From NCBI GenBank assembly GCA_008330645.1, contig VLTN01000028.1, positions 372,001 through 436,000 on the forward strand: a stretch of DNA of 64,000 bases. The letters are read 5' to 3'. This document shows positions 32,901 to 44,700 of this stretch, one piece after another. This DNA is from Cafeteria roenbergensis (lineage: Eukaryota > Sar > Bigyra > Bicosoecida > Cafeteriaceae). Made by a program: the position numbers and the translations under genes. The notes below the pieces were generated by a model, which saw nothing but the letters and a program-made list of their open reading frames with translations, had not been told where the DNA came from and made no database searches. Within the stretch, counting starts at the first letter, position 1. Every line of letters starts with the position of its first letter.

Positions 32901-34800
32901 CCATCGCGCGCTGGTCAGCGCGGCATCACCGCCCAGTCTCTCGTCCATCGTACGGTTTCTGGGCAACGACGCGGCGCTGGCGAGCTGGCTGCGCTCTCAG
33001 CGCAAGGTTCGGCTAGTGGACGTTTGTGGCACCCACGCCCGCAACATGCTCTGGACCGGCAGGGCGGGGCCGTGGGCGCGGGAGTCGGACGCGGCGGACA
33101 GCGGGGAGCGAGGGCGTCTGGCCGCGGCGCGGCTCGCGGGCGGCAGCGCGGCGCAGGGCGTTGGTGGCCCGCTGCCTGCGCTTTCGTCCGGGCTCCAGTC
33201 GCTCTACCGCCACTTCGGCGACCCGGACGAGGCCTTTGCGCGAGACAGCGCGCGGCGGGCAGCGGGCGGGGCGGTGGCGGCCGCGGCGGCGGCCTGCTCT
33301 GGCGATGAGTGGTCCTCCGGGGGCGCTGCCGGCGACGACGACGGCCCAACCGCTGCCGGCGACGACGACGATGACGCCGCCGCCGCCGCGAAAAGCGATG
33401 CAGCCGCGGGGCGAAACCGCCAGGCCGGCGCTGCCGGCGACGACGAGTCCCCCGGCCCCGCGCCCCCCGCCGGCGAGACTTGCCCCGACTCGGTGTTTGA
33501 GGCCTGGGACCGGCCCCCGTGGGAGCTGGGTCCCGCCGCCGCAGAGGGCTGGGACCTCCGGTTCGGGTACGGCACGTTCATGGTGCGGTACGAGGTGGAT
33601 GGCTGCCTCGCGTGCTTCAGCGTCATAGACGTGCTCCCCACCCGCGTGGCTTCTGTGTACCTCTGCTACAACCCGGACCTGCGCCACCTGCAGTGGGGGC
33701 ACATCACCGCGCTGCGCGAGATTGCGCTCACGGACCGCCTGCGAAGGGTCAGTCCTGCCTTGCGCTGGTTCGACCTCAACTTCATAGTTCCGCAGTGTTC
33801 GCGCATGGACTACAAGGCAGAGTACAAGCCGTCCCTCCTGCTCTGTCCCTACACCCACAAGTGGGTCCCGCTCACGAAGGAGCGACTCAGCCTCACAGGA
33901 GCGGCGAGGCACGGGCCCCTCGCCGACGCACCGGCCAGCGGTCGTGAGGGCGGCCCGGACCCCGCCCCCCGCCAAGGCGAGCAAGGGGGCGACCACGACA
34001 ACGACCACGACGTTGCCGGCGACCACGACCACGACCACGACGCCGCCGCCGCCCCGTGCGATCCCGACTCCAACGCCGAGCGCTTCGACCACCCGGCAGG
34101 GGACATGGCAGTGGCCGCGAGGCTGGAGGCGCTCTTCGCCGTGGCTCTGCCTCAGGGCACGGACGTGGTGGGCGCTTGGGCGGGCGACCTGCGCCTGGTG
34201 ACGCTGGCGAGGGCGCAGCCTGCGCCCGCAGGCAGCCTCATGGCGCTGGCCGAGGCAGCGCAGGAGGCGGTGCTGGCCGACCTGGACAGGGAGCGGCAGC
34301 TTCCTGGCGTGCCCGTGGCGGCGCTGCCCCTGCCGAGGCTGCCTCCTCCTCCCGGGCCCACGCCCCCAAAGCGGGAGGTGACCCTTCCGGAGCCGCGAAG
34401 GCGCCAGTGGCCCGAGGGCAGCGCTGCGCGCCGCGTCGCCGAGACAGCGTCCCCTGCGGAGCGCACGCCGCCGCCGCCCGCTGGCTTAACATTGGTGCAC
34501 GTGTCTGGGACAGACCAGTACCTGGACTCGCGGGACATCAGCCGCGTGGCAAAGGAGGCAATGGACAGGCTGCTGCCGGAGCTTCGCTGCCTGCTCTCGC
34601 CGCGGCTCGAGGCGCGGATGCTGATTGACCCCCGCGGCGTGATGCACTTTGCCAGGCTCGACAGGCAGCTGGCCGAGCGCTTGGCAGCGCAGGCAGCAGA
34701 AGCGGAGGAGGAGCAACGGCGCCTGGCAGCGCAGTCTGCCCGGGTCTCGCCCGTATCAGCAATGCTCGAACCGGGGGAGTCCTCTGACAGCAGCGGTTAG
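29960..34800 (+). CDS. ATE1: Arginyl-tRNA--protein transferase (ATE1), greatly enlarged
   Basis: Exons 29960-30135 and 30270-34800 give 1568 residues. ATE1 adds Arg to protein N-termini and so feeds the N-degron pathway. Exon 1 ends with the N-terminal CxxC motif (CTYCHASPTGRIS). Splicing restores SYGMTSNRLSADVYDQML, followed by ERGWMRSGTFSY and ECCCPNLGIKL, the conserved Cys-containing N-domain. The C-domain is equally clear: YGTFMVRYEVDGCLACFSVI, DVLPTRVASVYLCYNPDL, WGHITALREIAL and YKAEYKPSLLLCP. About 1,000 residues of Ala/Gly/Pro-rich sequence, including a hexanucleotide repeat, separate the two, so the protein is three times the normal size. Donor TC-GTGAGA and acceptor CTGCAG fit. The exact Met in exon 1 is the weakest point. 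Confidence 0.9.
31688..31855. repeat. GGCGCT/GGTGCT hexanucleotide repeat in ATE1
   Basis: Tandem hexamers (GGCACT, GGTGCT, GGCGCT, GGTTCT) code a Gly-Thr/Ala/Ser array in the ATE1 linker. Copies vary at codon third positions and at the Ala/Thr/Ser site. Confidence 0.8.
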
Positions 34801-34998
34801 CGACTATCGTGTCTCCGAGCACGCTTGCGCCTGGGTGGGGCAGGGGCTGGCCGGCCGCGTCACGTGGCCCCAGCTTGCGTTGGCGGTCCAAGGCCAAGCA
34901 TCACAGCGGCAAGCATCGCGATGGTCACGAAGGCGCCAGGCTTTCCACGAAACATCAAATTCACACAATCACTGAGCACACACACGAGCCTGGGCAGG

Positions 34999-35853
34999 TC
35001 AATGGTCTGATCTGCAGCTGTCCAGAGCAGCGACGTTGGAAACAGCTTGGAGACCCGACGTCAAAGCGCGAGCCAGCTCGCCCCCGTCAATCACGCAGCC
35101 ATCGTCGACGTGCAACTCCCGAACAATCTGGGCGGCGTCGCTGTCGGTCAGCTGCATCCCAAACGTTTCCGCCGTTCGAGAAAGCAGGCGGACGAGCCCT
35201 TCCGGGCCGATGGACCCAGGCCCGTGCTCGCCTTCCAGCTTGTCGACTCCGTCGCCAAAACAGTCCATCAGCTCCCGAACGCCCGGCAGGTGAATTGGAT
35301 GCGTGCGCGTGTACGCAACTATGGACATCTCAAGCGTTTCCAGGTCGACGCCTTCTGGAACGCTCCTTGACTCCATTATGTTGTCGCGCAGCTTCCCGGT
35401 CGGCGGGTAGCCGAGCGCAGCAAGAGCGATGCCGACCTCGTGGAAGTCCAGCAGTCCGTCTGCGTTCGCGTCAAGCAGCTGAAAGGTAGTTGCGATCACT
35501 TCCTTGTGATCCTCAGAGAGAGAAAACTCCGGAGGCGGCACAGGGGGGCTTGAGGTGGGCGCTCGCCTTGGCACGCTAGGACGCCGCCTTGAACCAGAGG
35601 CCGCTGCTCCGGTGGCCAGCGCGCGCGCCGTCGACCGACCACGCAGCAGCGCCTCCAGCCGCTCGGAGGCTCCCGGGCCATCCCAAGGCCCTTCTGCTGC
35701 CACTGCTGCGGCGGCTTGGGCGAGTGCCGCGCGCTGCAGCAAAACAGTTTCGCCAAGCGTGGTTGCGGCCTTTCGCAGCCCTGGATTGACGACCATGTCG
35801 TAGCGAGAGCCGGAGAGGCCCGAGTGGGCTGACACGAAGTCCTTGCCAGCCAT
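34999..35853 (-). CDS. EF-hand protein
   Basis: 284 residues. One canonical calcium loop, DANADGLLDFHE, lies near residue 125 with D, N, D, D and E in the binding positions. A second site near the C-terminus (LHVDDGCVIDGGEL) is degenerate and spaced like a paired EF-hand. The intervening helices (LVRLLSRTAETFGMQLTDSDAAQIVREL) resemble the calmodulin/centrin arrangement. The N-terminus is Ala-rich with a basic RSTARALATG stretch and has no membrane segment. Role unknown; a calcium sensor is the simplest reading. It converges with ATE1 across 198 bp. No introns are needed. Confidence 0.72.
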   Translation of the reverse strand: MAGKDFVSAHSGLSGSRYDMVVNPGLRKAATTLGETVLLQRAALAQAAAAVAAEGPWDGPGASERLEALLRGRSTARALATGAAASGSRRRPSVPRRAPTSSPPVPPPEFSLSEDHKEVIATTFQLLDANADGLLDFHEVGIALAALGYPPTGKLRDNIMESRSVPEGVDLETLEMSIVAYTRTHPIHLPGVRELMDCFGDGVDKLEGEHGPGSIGPEGLVRLLSRTAETFGMQLTDSDAAQIVRELHVDDGCVIDGGELARALTSGLQAVSNVAALDSCRSDH

Positions 35854-36545
35854 CCTCGAGGGCGACCGCGCAGGAGCAGCTGGGGGCAGGGCTGTGTGTG
35901 AGGCCGGGCGTGCTGCTGCTGGTGTGCTGGCAGAGCTGGAGCGCGCGCTTGGTTCATCGTGCCGTGGCTCGCACGGCGCCTCTCAGGCACAGCGTGCTGC
36001 ACGGCACTACAAGAAGGAATCTACGGCCAGCACGCACCAAACTCACACGAGGAAAGCAGCGGTTTGCAGGGCGGATTGCAGTGTCGGCAGCAGCCAATAC
36101 TCCCGCCAAAAACGGACCCGCCATCGCAGGCAGGACCGTCGGGTCAGTGACCATCGATGCCGAAAACAAGGTTGGCCCGGGGGCGGATGTTCGCCGTCCA
36201 AGCGAGGATTCGCCAGTCAACGAAAACGAACGCGACTCGGCTATGTGCCAAGCCGGCCAGCAAACCGGGCGGCCAGCCGAGGCGCTGACGGGGGGAAGGA
36301 GCAGAACAAAATCGCTTCCGCGACGGCATGGGGGAGCTGTTGCCAGCAGCCGCGACTGGCAGCACGAACCCGGAGGATGAGAGCGGAGAGGATACGAAGC
36401 CAAGGCGGCGCCTCCGCGCACCGCTTGGGCCCCGCGCGGCCTCCTCGGACGGCCTCCTCGGACGGCCTCCTCGGACGGCCCAAAGCGAAGAACTGAGGAA
36501 GGAGAAGGAGAAGACGAAGACGAAGAAACACAGCCCTTGGGGCGC
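35854..36545. other. Intergenic spacer, EF-hand gene to CDC14
   Basis: Nearly 700 bp of lower GC content than the genes. It includes three tandem copies of a 15-bp word (TCCTCGGACGGCC type, about 36440-36480) and a purine-rich run (GAAGGAGAAGGAGAAGACG) near 36497-36525 just downstream of the CDC14 stop. No gene is recognised. Confidence 0.4.
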
Positions 36546-39241
36546 CTAAGCGCGGTGCAGCGGCGAGTCGCGCGAGCGGCTTCCGAGCGCCCTGGAGCTG
36601 CGGGTGCGGCGGGCGTCGGGGGCGAATCCGCCGGGTCCAGAGGCCGCCTGGGCGCGCGCCTCCTGCTCCGTGCCGACGCTGGCGGTGGCGCCCCTGCGGG
36701 GAACGAGGTGGGCCTGCATGTGGCTGGACCCGCCGGGAGACATCATTGAGTCCACCTCCACGCCCTGCGCCGTCGAGGCAGAGGGCGTGGGGGCGCCCAT
36801 GGGGGCGGAGTCGCCGGAGGCGCCGCCCCTGTTGGCTCGAATGGGCCAGGGCATCACAGCGCGGCCGTGGCCAGGGGTGTGGACGCCGTCGGTGGCGGGG
36901 GCGCCCTCCCCGGACCGCGCCGGGGTGAGCGGCGGCGACGCCAGGTCGAGCGGCCGCGGGATCTGGCCGATCCTGCGCCTGGAGCCGCTGCGCGCCCCGT
37001 CGCTCAGGCGGGAGGGGGTGCCGCCGCGGCTGGCAGGGGCGCTGGCATCGGACGCCGCGGCCACCGGGGACGGGGTGCGCGCCGCGGCCCGGGACGACCC
37101 ACCGCCGGCAGAGGACGCGGGGCTGGCGCGCCCTGCCGCCGCCGGCGGTGCTGCCGCTGCCGGCGACGCCTCACGAGCGCCCGGCGACGCCCGGTCCGCG
37201 GGGGACCTGGTCGTCGGCGAGCCACGACCCCTGCGGGAGTCGGGGCCGGGTCCCAGGGCGGGGGATGCTGGCTCAGCGGCGGCGGCCCCCGAGCCCGAGG
37301 CGGGCGCAGCCGGCGAGGCCGCGGCCCCAGGGGCCGACGAGGCGGGGTGGGGCGCGGGCGGCGCGACCAGCTCGGCCGCGACCGCACCCCGGGTGGGACC
37401 GGCGTCCGCACCGTCGGCCAGGCTGATTGCGCTGGCGTCGGAGGCCGAGGAGCCGTGAGAAGGGCGGAAGCCGACTGCTGCGGCGGCGGCCGCAGAGCCA
37501 CCGGCCGCGCCGGGAGACGTCGGCGAGGGCGGGGAGACGACGACGATGCGGTGGTGCGGGCGCGCCTGCCTGGCGAGGGCAGGGGCCGAGGCGGAGGGCG
37601 GGGGCGGGGGCGGGGCGCTGGCCGCCTTGTACGCCGGGAGGCCCTGCTCTGCGCCCAGGCGCCACATCTGCGGCTCCAGGCGCTCGAGGTACTGCTGCTG
37701 GGGCCCGAGCACGGAGCCGGGGCGGCAGATGCGCAGCCACGCGATGACCTCGCGACCCGTCATTCGGAAGTGTTTCATCATGTGCGCGCCGATGCAGGTG
37801 CCGGTGCGGCCCAGCCCGGCCTTGCAGTGCACGCCCACCGCGCCGCGCGTGGTCTCGGCGATGTGCATGAACCGCTCGAGGATCTCGGGCGGGGCCAGGC
37901 CGCCGTCCGGGAAGAAGAGGTCGTAGTGGGCGATGCCGGCGCGCGTGAAGGTGGACTTGTCGTAGCAGGTCTTGTTCAGGCGGACCACGGCAGCCACGCC
38001 GTTGCGGCGGAAGAACTCACGGTACTGCCGCGGGTGCCAAGTGGTCCGGCCGTCGGCGAGGCGCTTCACCGTGTCGAGCGGCCCGCTGAAGGCGATGAAC
38101 AGGCCTGGAACGATCCAGTTGAGGTCCCCGTTGGACAGCTGCTCGTCGTGCTCGTACGAGGCGATGTCAAACGTCTCCCAGGCAAAGATGCCCTGGCGGC
38201 GGGCGGCGTCGAGGCCGCGCAGGCAGTCCAAGAGCGTGAGCGTAAACGTGCAGAGACCGAATGCGGCATCGCGCATCGCTAGCGGCGCCGGCCGCATCCC
38301 CACGAACGGGGTGTACGCGTCGTCCGCCGAGAAGCCGCAGCGAAGGACGAGGTAGGCGCCGGCCATGACCGCCGCGTTGGTGCGGCGGTGGGGCTGGTCA
38401 GTGCACCACGCAACGACTCGGCCGGAGCCGGCCTCCCACACTTGCTGAAGGGCCGCATCGACCGCCTCGCAGAAGCGGTAGACCTGCGGGCAGCGACGCA
38501 TCGGAGCGCACGCGGGGGTGGGCGGGCGGAGGCTGGGGCCACGGGGCGAGGTTCGCGGCCAAAGCGGCGGCGGCGCTGTTTGCAGTCCGCCAAGCGCTTT
38601 GCCACAGACCGGCGCTGGGGCGCGCGCAGGAGGCGCTCCGCGGGCCGGGGCGCAGCCCGACCCTGGCGCCTCGGCGCCCTAGAGAAAGAGGGGGCGCCCC
38701 GGCCGCCGGAGCGCCGGGACGGGAGCGGAGAGCGACCGGCCGTGCGGCCCCCCGCCATCGGTCGTCTCACCTTTCCCAGGTTCGGCGGCCCGTAGTCGGC
38801 GAAAAAGGGCGTGTAGCGCAAGAAGTCGTCCACGGAGACAAACACCACTCCAGCCCTCGGGGTCGGCTCCGCCACGCGGACCTCGAACGTCAGGGCGTCT
38901 GCGGGGGGGAAGACGGAGGGAAGCGCGGCAAAAAGTTGGCCCAGCCCCTTGTGACCGAGCACGCTCCCGACGCGCGCCGCTTTTCCCTCGCGCCCAGCCT
39001 GACCCGGGCGGCCGGCTCCCCCTCCCGCCCGGGGAAAGCCCCCAGCTGCCGCCAGCCGAGCGACGGGAGCGGCCGGGCTGGCGCCTCGGGCCCGGGTCGC
39101 CTGGCAGTCGGCCGCACCATGGATGAGGCTGACGGGGTGACCGAGCACGCCGTCGCTGACTGAAGCTCCCACTGCAAGCGCCTCCGCGGCGGCAGCCAGC
39201 CCGTCCTCGAGCTCGCGCACGAGCGGGTGGGAGTCATCCAT
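36546..39241 (-). CDS. CDC14: CDC14 dual-specificity protein phosphatase
   Basis: Exons (minus strand) 39241-39118, 38898-38771 and 38483-36546 give 729 residues. CDC14 removes phosphate from CDK sites and acts in mitotic exit or at basal bodies. The non-catalytic N-domain reads FRYTPFFADYGPPNLGK-type sequence (here FLRYTPFFADYGPPNLGK), joined across an intron to VYRFCEAVDAAL. The catalytic domain has ETFDIASYEHDEQLSNGDLN, WIVPGLFIAFSGP, AVVRLNKTCYDK and the signature HCKAGLGRTG near residue 300, followed by WLRICRPGSVLGPQQQYLE, which is specific for CDC14. The last 330 residues are Pro/Ala/Ser-rich with many SP sites. The 219-bp first intron has a GTGCGG donor and is the least certain part; the second (287 bp) is firm. 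Confidence 0.92.
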
Positions 39242-40148
39242 CGCTGCAGCGCCCGGCCGCCGTCCACCGCGCGCAAGCAGCCGCGCCGGCGAGGGGGCGG
39301 GAGGCACTGGTGGCCGGGAAGAGTGCGCCTGCGGGGCGCGCGCCGGGCTTGTCGGCAGAGGATTTTTGCGGCCCTGCTGCTGCCACCGCCCTCCGCGCGC
39401 TGTCTCCAGGGCAAGAGGGGCGGCAGCAGCTTGCCCGCGGCAGCGAGCGGAAACATGGCGGCCGTTCCTTGCGGGCAGGGGCGCCTTGGCGCGCCGCGGG
39501 GCTGTGTCCGGCCGGCGCGTTGCTGCCGCCCCATTTGCACGAGGGGTGCAAGACGTGATTCGCCGCAAGTTGACAGGCGATTCAGCCTGGCCAGGGCGGC
39601 CAGGGCGCCGCGCAAAGCCAGCCCCCGCAGGAGGCAGGGAGCGATCAGAGGCGCCCCCCAGCGCACCCGTGAGCGCTTGGCTGTGGCCGGGCGCTCCGAG
39701 GCGTGTGCGCCAGCCGCGTGCTGCGGCCATCTGCGGCCAGCATCCTCTTCCAAACGGCGACGGGTCGCGCGGCCGAGCAGGCCAAACAGGTCGGTTTGCA
39801 GCGGCACTGACCACCGCGCGAGCACTTTGCTAAGGCGTGTGTTGATGCTGCATACGCTGCGTGTCGCAGCGTGCGGAAGCGGCGTGGTGTGGCGCGCACA
39901 GTGCGCAAGTTTGCCGGTGCCGGAGCGCTTGGCAGGCAACAAGCGCAGAGAGTGTCAGCTGCAGACTGGCAGGTGCCCGCGCCGCTGCGGTGTTGCAACG
40001 GTGTGCGGAGCCCCGAGGCGAGGCCGGCATCAAACTTGCACGCCTCTGCGCTGCGCCTGGTTCACTGCCGGCCCGGCCGCGCGCCGCACGCCACTTCCGC
40101 AACGCCGGCGATTTGCGGCGACCCGGACGGCACGGGTGGCTGCACCGG
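39242..40148. other. Intergenic spacer, CDC14 to PHD gene
   Basis: About 900 bp upstream of CDC14 and downstream of the PHD gene, both on the minus strand. Composition is GC-rich and nothing recognisable is coded on either strand. It probably holds the CDC14 promoter. Confidence 0.4.
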
Positions 40149-41738
40149 CTACTTGCGCAAGGCTGCTAGCTCCTGGTTTGCGACTCGGAGTCTTGCGCGC
40201 AGTGCGCGGTTCGCAGCCGCCATCTCCGCCGCGATTCTGCCCTCGCCGAGGGTGACGACGGCGCCAGCTGCGGGCCCGCCGTCCGGGTCGCCGCTTGCAC
40301 CGGGCACCTCGAACAGCGACGTTTGTAGGCCCAGGACTGCGCGGCGAGACGCCTCCCAGGCCGACCGTAGCTCGGCCGCCGTCCGCAGCGCCCGCCGCAG
40401 GTGCAGCGACAGGTTCTCGAAGAGATCTCCAAGCTCCCTGCTCGCGGGCGGGAGCAGCGACGCAGCGTCCATGGAGACGCCGTCGCCGTCGAGGCAGTCC
40501 GCCAGCGCCGCCAGCGTCCCTGCGGCTGCGGCGCGCGCTGCCAGCTCCCTAGCCATCGCGCTCGCACCGCCTCCGCCAAGGGGGCCGGCCGACCCTCCCC
40601 CGCCGCGTCCGGCTGCAGTCGCGCCACCGCCACCTCCTCGGCCACGCCCCAGCGCCCTCTCTGCCTCGGCAAGCAGGGCGGGCCCGTCGACGTCCTCCCG
40701 CGGCTGCGCTGCACGGCCATCGCGCCCGCCGCCGCCATCGCGCCCGCCGCCGCCGCCGCCGCCGCTCAGCGCCGTGCCCCGAGCCTGTCGCAGCCGCTCG
40801 GCGAAGAGCCCGGCCAGGAAGGGCGCCCGCTCCCCTGGGGCGTGGCCCCACCTGTCGACGGCCTCGGCGTGCAGCGCAGCGGCCCGCAGCTCTGCCGCCT
40901 CCACCCGCTCGGCGGCGGCGTGCACCGATGCCACCACGTCTGCAGCCCAGGCTGGCGTGTCCGCCGACAGGCCAAGGCCGTCGCCGCGCCCCCCGCGGCC
41001 GCTGCGGCGGGAGCGGCCGCCGCCGAGGCTCGGCGTGCCGTCGCGGCCGCCGCCGCCGCCGCCGCCGCCGCCGCCTGCGGAGTGCCGGGGCAGCGGGCGC
41101 GGCTGGCGGGCCGCTGGCGCCGCCTCCGCTGCTCGGGCGGAGGGCGGCGTGCCGGAGCTCAGGCTGCCGCTCGAGGCGCTACCGGCGGCCCGCGCCCCGC
41201 TATCGGCATCCGAACCTGACCCGCCACCGGTGCCGCCAACGGCGTCGTCGTCATCGTCCTCCTGGCCGTCGACGTCCTCGTCGTCATCGCTGTTCGCCTC
41301 CTCCTCGGCGGCCGCGGCCTCCGCGTCCAGCGCCTGAAACCGCAGCGTCGCCGCCAGCGCCAGTGCGTCTGCCTTAGCCCCCACCGGCCGCAGCGACGAC
41401 GGCAGGCCCGATCGCGCCCACGCTCCCTTGACTGCGTTCGACCGCACCGCGCGCCGCTGCGCCGCCTCGGACGCCACGCCGCGGAGGTGCTTGCTCGCGG
41501 CGCCCGCAAGCGACCCGGCCGCCTTGCCAAAGGGCGCTGCCTCCTCGCCACCGCCCACCAGCCCGGCGGCCCCGACCGCGGGGCCTGGCCGCGCCCTCCG
41601 CGAAGCCAGCACCAGCTGCCCCAGTCCGACCGCGCCGGCCCCCGCCCCGCCCCCGCCCTCCAGCCCCGTGTGCGCGCCCCTCCTGCTGCTGCTGCGCCCG
41701 CCGCGCCCGGCCGCCGCCACACGGTCCACGGCAGCCGA

Positions 41739-41790
<52 letters not shown>

Positions 41791-44700
41791 CCGCTGGCGC
41801 CGGCGCCCGCCGGCTCTGCCGCCTCCACCGCCGTCGCCAGCGTCACGGACGACAGCGGCAGGGTCGCCTCCAGCCGAAGGGCGGCGGTTTCGCCGTGCCC
41901 ACTTCCCGTCAGCTCGACCAGAAAGTCAGCGTCCTCGCCCGAGTGGGGCACGGCCGCGGCGGCCGCCGCGCTCAGAGCGTCGCCTGCCCACGCCGCAGCC
42001 ATGGCCGGATCCGCCGCGCCGCTGCCCAGCACCGCGGCCAGAGAGTCGAACGCGGCGGCAGAGCCACAGCCCACCGCGGCCCGGCGCCACATGGACAGAC
42101 TGAGCGACTCCCAGCCGGCACCGCCGCCCTCCTCAGAGCACCACTCGTCAAAGTCAGCCTCGAACGGGCGGAAGGTGGCGCCGCCGCCGCCGCCGCTGCT
42201 GGCGCTGCTGCTGCTGCCAGTGGGGCACTTCGCCCACCCAACACCGGCAGAGCCAGTCTCGCCCGCATCAGCCATTGCCCGTCCCACTGCCGCACTGGCA
42301 GAGCTGCCCCCGCCATTGCCCCCGCCATTGCCCCCGCCGCCGCCACCGCCGCCGCCACCGCTGGTGCTGGTGCTGCTGCCGCCCCTGCTGCGGCGTCGCT
42401 GCTCCCGGCCGCTCGACGACCCGCTCCCCGCGCCGGCGGCGCCTCCCGACCCAACCAGTAGGGTCTCCACAGCGGCCTCCCCGACGGCCAGAGCGAAGGC
42501 CTCTCCCAGCGCGCGCGAGGCCAGACCGGCTGGCATCGGCGCCCTCCCGCCGGAGTCACGCCCCGCGGCCGCGCGGTCGCCGTCGCTGCTGTCGCCGTCA
42601 TCCGACCCGGAGTCGTCCCCGCCACTACCGCTGCCGCTGCCGCCGCTGCCGCTGCCGCTGCCGCCGCCGCCGCCGAGTCGGCTGCTCCGGGAGCCGGCGC
42701 TCGAGCGGGCCGCCCGCCGCGACCCCTTGCCCCCCCGTGAAGCCTCCTCCTCGCTGTCGCCGTCGCCGCCAGTCTCCCGTCTCGCACGCTTCGACGCCCG
42801 GCGACCCCCGCTGCTTCCGCCTGCGCCTGTGTCTTTGCCCGACCCGGCGCCGTGGCTGGCACCGACGCTCGCCGCGGCAGCCGCCGCCTCCACCGCCGCC
42901 CGCGCCCATGTGTGTCCCCGCCGCATCGGTCCCCGAAGCCGCGGCAGCTGCAGCTTGTCCGGCACGCCCGGCGCTGCCACCGGCCAGAATCCAAACTCCG
43001 CCTCCGCCGCCGCCCGCCCGCCGTCCCCGTGGAACCCCAACGACGAGGATGCGAGCTCTACCGCCGCCGTGACGTCCCCCACCGCGGCAGCGGCGGCAGC
43101 CTGTTTCGCGGCAGCCGCCTCCCGATCGATGGCCGCGGCGCTGAAGTCCCGCCCCCGCGCCGCCATCTCCCCCGCCGTTCGCCCCGGCCGGACCCCCCAG
43201 TCGGAGGGTCGCAGCAGCGCAGCCGTGGCCGCCAGGGTCCGGCTGGGCAGCGCCCTCGGCGTCGCCGCGAGACCCGGACGGCTGTGCCAGCCCAGCGCCG
43301 GCGAAACCGCGCTCACGAGCAGCGCCAGCGCTGCGGCCATGGCAGACGCCGGGTCGGACGGAGTGTCGGTCCACAGGTCGGCGGCCCAGTCCGCGCCCGG
43401 CTGCGCGCGCAACGACGCCGGGAGGCAGCCAGCCTCAGCCGCCGCCACCGCACTCTCAGCAGCAGCAAAGGAGGCGGGGGGGGAGGAGGAGGCGGCGACG
43501 GATGCTGCGGCAGGCCCGTGCCCGTGCCCGGGGCAGGCGCTGGGCTTGAGGTGGCGTCGCGTGCCGGCCACGCCAGGCGGGGGCGTGGGCGGGCTGGCGG
43601 GGCTTGCCGCCTCTGAGCGGGAGGCTTGCGCTGCCGCGGTGGCCTCGATGGCGGCAGCCGCAGCCAGCAGCAGCGGCAGCGGGAGTGTGAGCCACGCGCC
43701 CTCGTACGCCGCCCCCACGGCGGCGCCGCCGGGCTCGCGAAGCTGCGCGGCAAAAGCGGCCAGCGCCTCGCCGCTGCGCCGCTGCGTCGGCAGGGGGGCC
43801 GGCAGCCCCACGCGGCAAGCCACCCCTGCGAGGGACACGCGAACCAGCGCCGAGCCAGGCCGAGGCCCCGCGGACACGGCGGCGCGGCCGGGCGCCCAGA
43901 GGCCGCCGTCGGGGCGGAGACACGCCTCGTCGCGGTCGGGGTGAAGTGGCGGGGCGGGGTGCAGCGGGGCGCCGGGACCCGCCGCCTCCTCCTCCGGCGC
44001 TCCCACGGGGAAGCAGGCCAGGCGCGTGGCGGCTCCGGAAGCGGCGGCGGCAGCGCCGGCCTCCGGCCTCCTGCTCGAACCCAGCACCGCTGCGCCCGCG
44101 GTCGACTGTGCGGCGGCTGACAAGGGCTCTGCTGCGTGCGCCGCGCGCGTCGTCTGGGCCGTGACAAGGCTCGCGATTGACGAGCGGAGCGACGCTGCCA
44201 GCGGGTGGCGGGAGCGGGCAAACCGCCTGGCGCGGCTGTCGGCTTCGGCGGCAGCAGCGGCCGCTGTAGGTGCCCCTTGCTGACCCAGCGGCGCCCCGAC
44301 GGAGTGACTGCTGGCGCCATGGGGGCGGTCGGCGGCGGGCGCGGGACCAGACTGGCTCGCCCACCCAGCAACAGGCAGCGGCGCAACTGCAACTGCGTCG
44401 TGCGCCCACGACGCCCTGGCCCCGCGCCCAGCAGCGCCCGCGGAGGCCCCTCCGTCCAGGCTGCTCTCGTGGGGCGGGGGCAGGCACACCGGGCCGCCCA
44501 CCGACCCGTCAGGCCCCGCCGTGAGTAGCGCTGCTGCTGGCAGCAAGCGGCCGCCGCAGCGCCGGAGACCTGCAGGCGACGCGGCAAGAGCAGCTTCGCC
44601 GGGCAGCCGCCCGCCCGCCTTGCCGGGTGGCTTGCCAGCCGCGGTTGCAGAGCCGTCGGGCGCGAGCTCACGCAGCGGGCCCGTGTCGCTCTCAACGCAA

